Origin: Chloroflexota bacterium
GTDB taxonomy: Bacteria > Chloroflexota > Anaerolineae > Anaerolineales > UBA4823
Length of the DNA: 16,748 nt
NCBI GenBank assembly: GCA_030613705.1
Contig: JAUWLJ010000007.1
Coordinates: 1-16,748 of the forward strand
Reading direction: 5' to 3'
The stretch's first letter is position 1; every line of letters begins with the position of its first letter. Positions 14,872 through 16,748 of this stretch are shown piece by piece. Below the pieces are notes generated by a model, which worked only from the letters and a program-made list of their open reading frames with translations, did not search any database and was not told where the DNA came from. Position numbers and translations under genes: made by a program.

Positions 14872-16098
14872 TTATACCTTACTCAGATTGACTATTTTCT
14901 CGATAATTTTGCCAAAATTCCTTGCTTGGGCTGGTCGATCGAAATGATTTCTGTTGTATTCCCTGCCTCTCAATCCCATATCGATCCCATCCTGAGGATG
15001 GTCGGCAAGATAAATGATGGCTTCAGCCAGGGCTGTTGGATCTCCTGGAGGGATTGCAATACCAGAATTTGCAGACTCGATGACCTCGCGAATCACACCT
15101 TCCATTGCCAGCACAACCGGTCTACCAGCAGCCATGTAATCAAAGACTTTGTTCGGATAAACAGTTGCATAAAGAGGGATGGGTTTTAATATGGCGATGC
15201 AAGCATCTGCTGCTGCCAGGGCACTAGGCATTTCCTTTTTGGGGATAGGCGGGATGAATTTAAGGTTGGTCAATGCCATATCCCTGGCTTGTGACTGCAG
15301 TGCAGGTTTCTCTTTACCGTCACCCAGCAGGACGAGTATGATGTCATCTCGATCTATTAACATCTCAGCCGCAGCCAGAACCACTCCAAGGTCATTTGAC
15401 ATTCCATGCGCCCCGGCATAGAGGGCGATAAACCTGTCTGCCAGCCCATGGATATGCCTAAAGTTCTCTCCCTTTGCTAGGGGATCAAACATGCTCGTAT
15501 CAGCTCCATTGGGAACCAGTTCGACATGTTCAGCCCCATGGGAGTGCAGGTGATCAATGAAGCCAGGAGAATTAACCACCACCTGGTCCGCGTGCCGGTA
15601 GAGAAATCGTTCTAACCATTCTGAAGCACGTATAAGTATGGGTTGCTGCAGAACACCGACTGCGATGGCAAATGCAGGCCACAGATCACGAACTTCAAGC
15701 AGGAAGGGAGCTCGTTTAATGCGAGCGAGAGCCCAGGCCGTTACGCTTTGAAATATGGGCGGTGATGTGCCCCACACCAGATCAATTTCCTTAACCGTTA
15801 AGCCAATGAAAAATGAAGAGACCATAAAACTCAAGAAACTGAATACCCGGTGAACGAAACTGCGATGCAAGGCGGGGTAGGTATATGCGCGTAATACAGT
15901 GATTCCAGGCTCTGCTTCTTGCTTTTCCACCCAAGGGATATTCTCCCGCACACTTTTTCCTGTCAGGTAGCTGACCGGGCTGGTGATAATCGTCATTTCG
16001 TGCCCTCGCTCTCTCAACTTTTGGGCGATTTCGTAATGGCGAGTACCACCTGGTTCGTCAATTGAGGCGAAAGCTTGGTGGATCAGGAGAATGTGCAT
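14872..16098 (-). CDS. GT4 family glycosyltransferase (WbuB-like)
   Basis: Probably transfers a sugar from a nucleotide donor to a lipid-linked glycan or polysaccharide at the inner face of the membrane. The 408 residues form a GT-B fold. The N-terminal domain begins MHILLIHQAF with GGTRHYEIAQKLRERGHEMTI (17-37). It carries a hydrophobic stretch at about 84-101 and LLEVRDLWP (133-141). The C-terminal donor domain has VPNGAD (195-200), ALYAGAHG (225-232) and YPNKVFDYMAAGRPVV (314-329), the usual donor-binding segment. The arrangement and the RDLWP motif resemble WbuB-type N-acetylaminosugar transferases; donor and acceptor remain unknown. It sits 49 bases after the heparinase-like gene and seven before the sortase gene. 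The ribosome site is weak. Confidence 0.9.
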   Translation of the reverse strand: MHILLIHQAFASIDEPGGTRHYEIAQKLRERGHEMTIITSPVSYLTGKSVRENIPWVEKQEAEPGITVLRAYTYPALHRSFVHRVFSFLSFMVSSFFIGLTVKEIDLVWGTSPPIFQSVTAWALARIKRAPFLLEVRDLWPAFAIAVGVLQQPILIRASEWLERFLYRHADQVVVNSPGFIDHLHSHGAEHVELVPNGADTSMFDPLAKGENFRHIHGLADRFIALYAGAHGMSNDLGVVLAAAEMLIDRDDIILVLLGDGKEKPALQSQARDMALTNLKFIPPIPKKEMPSALAAADACIAILKPIPLYATVYPNKVFDYMAAGRPVVLAMEGVIREVIESANSGIAIPPGDPTALAEAIIYLADHPQDGIDMGLRGREYNRNHFDRPAQARNFGKIIEKIVNLSKV

Positions 16099-16147
16099 GA
16101 GAACAATCGAGAAGTGCGTTAGTCGCTTGTTGAAGTGCTAATAAGCC

Positions 16148-16748
16148 TCATGAATCTTGAGGCAGGTCCCACTGGCTTCTGAATACTATCGGTAAAGGAG
16201 ATTCCAACACGATAGCCAAAGACAAGGCTGGGATCTTATATCCGTATGTCGGCGAGACCCATCCCGAAGTTGGGGAAACCGGATCAGAATCAAGCAGGGA
16301 TTCACCTGCCCTGACGAGCTGAAGAATAGGTTGTTGCGCGTTAGCTTCTTGGGTTGCAGTATCTATACCAATTTGTAGAACTATCCATCCTTGGGGAGAG
16401 CGCAATCGAATTGATATCTGATAATTATCTTCGATTTCATCGAGTTCCCAGGACCAATCTGGCAGCAGCCAATGTAGGCGGGCGCGATAAATTCTTTTAT
16501 CTGCTGAAGATGAGCCCATGGTCTTGTCCTTCCGCTCAGGCTGGATCCCCTTGGGCTCTTGGGGTAGGAGTTGATCTTCGATAAGCCATTTCCCTGTAAG
16601 ATCGCTGATCACAGATCTGCGATGGATCACGCCTATCTGGCGATAACCATCATGTTGGGCGACCAGTTCAACGGTTTTACCATCTTCAGCAGTATTTTGT
16701 TTTAGGATCTGAGCTTGAGCCCAATCTAGCCACAAGAATCGACCCGCG
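16148..16748 (-). CDS. heparinase II/III-like protein, C-terminal part
   Basis: The gene enters from the right edge and its 5' part is missing. A TTG at 16735 is not the start, because the frame stays open to the edge. About 200 residues of an all-beta C-terminal domain are seen. VELVAQHDGYRQIGVIHRRSVI and the following WLIEDQLLP match the characteristic style of heparinase II/III C-terminal sandwiches, where a His in the HDGY-type motif lies near the active site. The tail has many Trp and beta-strand-like segments (SWELDEIEDNYQISIRL). Family members cleave acidic polysaccharides by elimination, or are non-catalytic members of exopolysaccharide clusters. The adjacent GT4 gene suggests the second setting. 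The catalytic alpha/alpha barrel cannot be examined here. Confidence 0.75.
   Translation of the reverse strand, partial: AGRFLWLDWAQAQILKQNTAEDGKTVELVAQHDGYRQIGVIHRRSVISDLTGKWLIEDQLLPQEPKGIQPERKDKTMGSSSADKRIYRARLHWLLPDWSWELDEIEDNYQISIRLRSPQGWIVLQIGIDTATQEANAQQPILQLVRAGESLLDSDPVSPTSGWVSPTYGYKIPALSLAIVLESPLPIVFRSQWDLPQDS

Noticed and set aside
14521..15189. 222-codon frame opposite the sortase and glycosyltransferase genes
   Set aside because: It lies antisense across two well-supported genes and their junction. Composition is typical of a shadow frame.
1..16748. CRISPR arrays, insertion sequences, integrases, tRNA genes, toxin-antitoxin or defence genes
   Set aside because: No regularly spaced repeats, transposase or integrase motifs, cloverleaf-like segments or defence domains were seen. 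All larger genes are housekeeping or envelope genes.

Overview
The window is a stretch of bacterial chromosome carrying mostly housekeeping genes. No phage, transposon, CRISPR, rRNA or tRNA signal was seen. The gene set suggests a member of the Chloroflexota, probably an Anaerolineae-like lineage. The clues are a dnaA that is not followed by dnaN, a type III pantothenate kinase, selenocysteine synthase, a Thr/Pro-linker sortase with a small basic tail-anchored protein beside it, and heparinase-like and GT4 genes. This placement is inference from recognised protein styles, not from a search.

Left part, + strand (1-3158): the 3' part of panE (ketopantoate reductase), panC (pantothenate synthetase) and coaX (type III pantothenate kinase) form a pantothenate-to-CoA block. 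tsaC (threonylcarbamoyl-AMP synthase, first step of tRNA t6A37) follows. A hairpin terminator lies at about 3261-3304.

Middle, - strand (9445 down to 3319): dnaK is closed by a very strong intrinsic terminator (7478-7523). Next comes a compact four-gene run of a four-helix membrane protein, selA, an M24 metallopeptidase and tsaD (t6A37 transferase). tsaC and tsaD converge on each other, so the two core t6A enzymes end about 160 bases apart. With selA, three tRNA-modifying or tRNA-charging enzymes sit within about 4.5 kb.

Centre (9446-10107): a 662-base non-coding region divides divergent dnaK and dnaA. It is AT-rich, has a good extended -10 promoter for dnaA, three copies of a 9-mer (TTTAACATT) and AT-rich inverted repeats. 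It has no consensus DnaA box and no CIRCE. It is the most intriguing non-coding part of the window and a candidate origin or regulatory region.

Right part: dnaA is followed by a nucleoside phosphorylase on the + strand. That gene converges on an AI-2E-family membrane protein with their stop codons overlapping. Further right, a - strand envelope cluster runs from the window edge: partial heparinase II/III-like protein, GT4 glycosyltransferase, sortase, small basic tail-anchored protein, then the AI-2E-type gene. I found no convincing wholly new system. The best leads are the dnaK/dnaA intergenic region, the sortase plus small-protein pair, and the selA/t6A neighbourhood.
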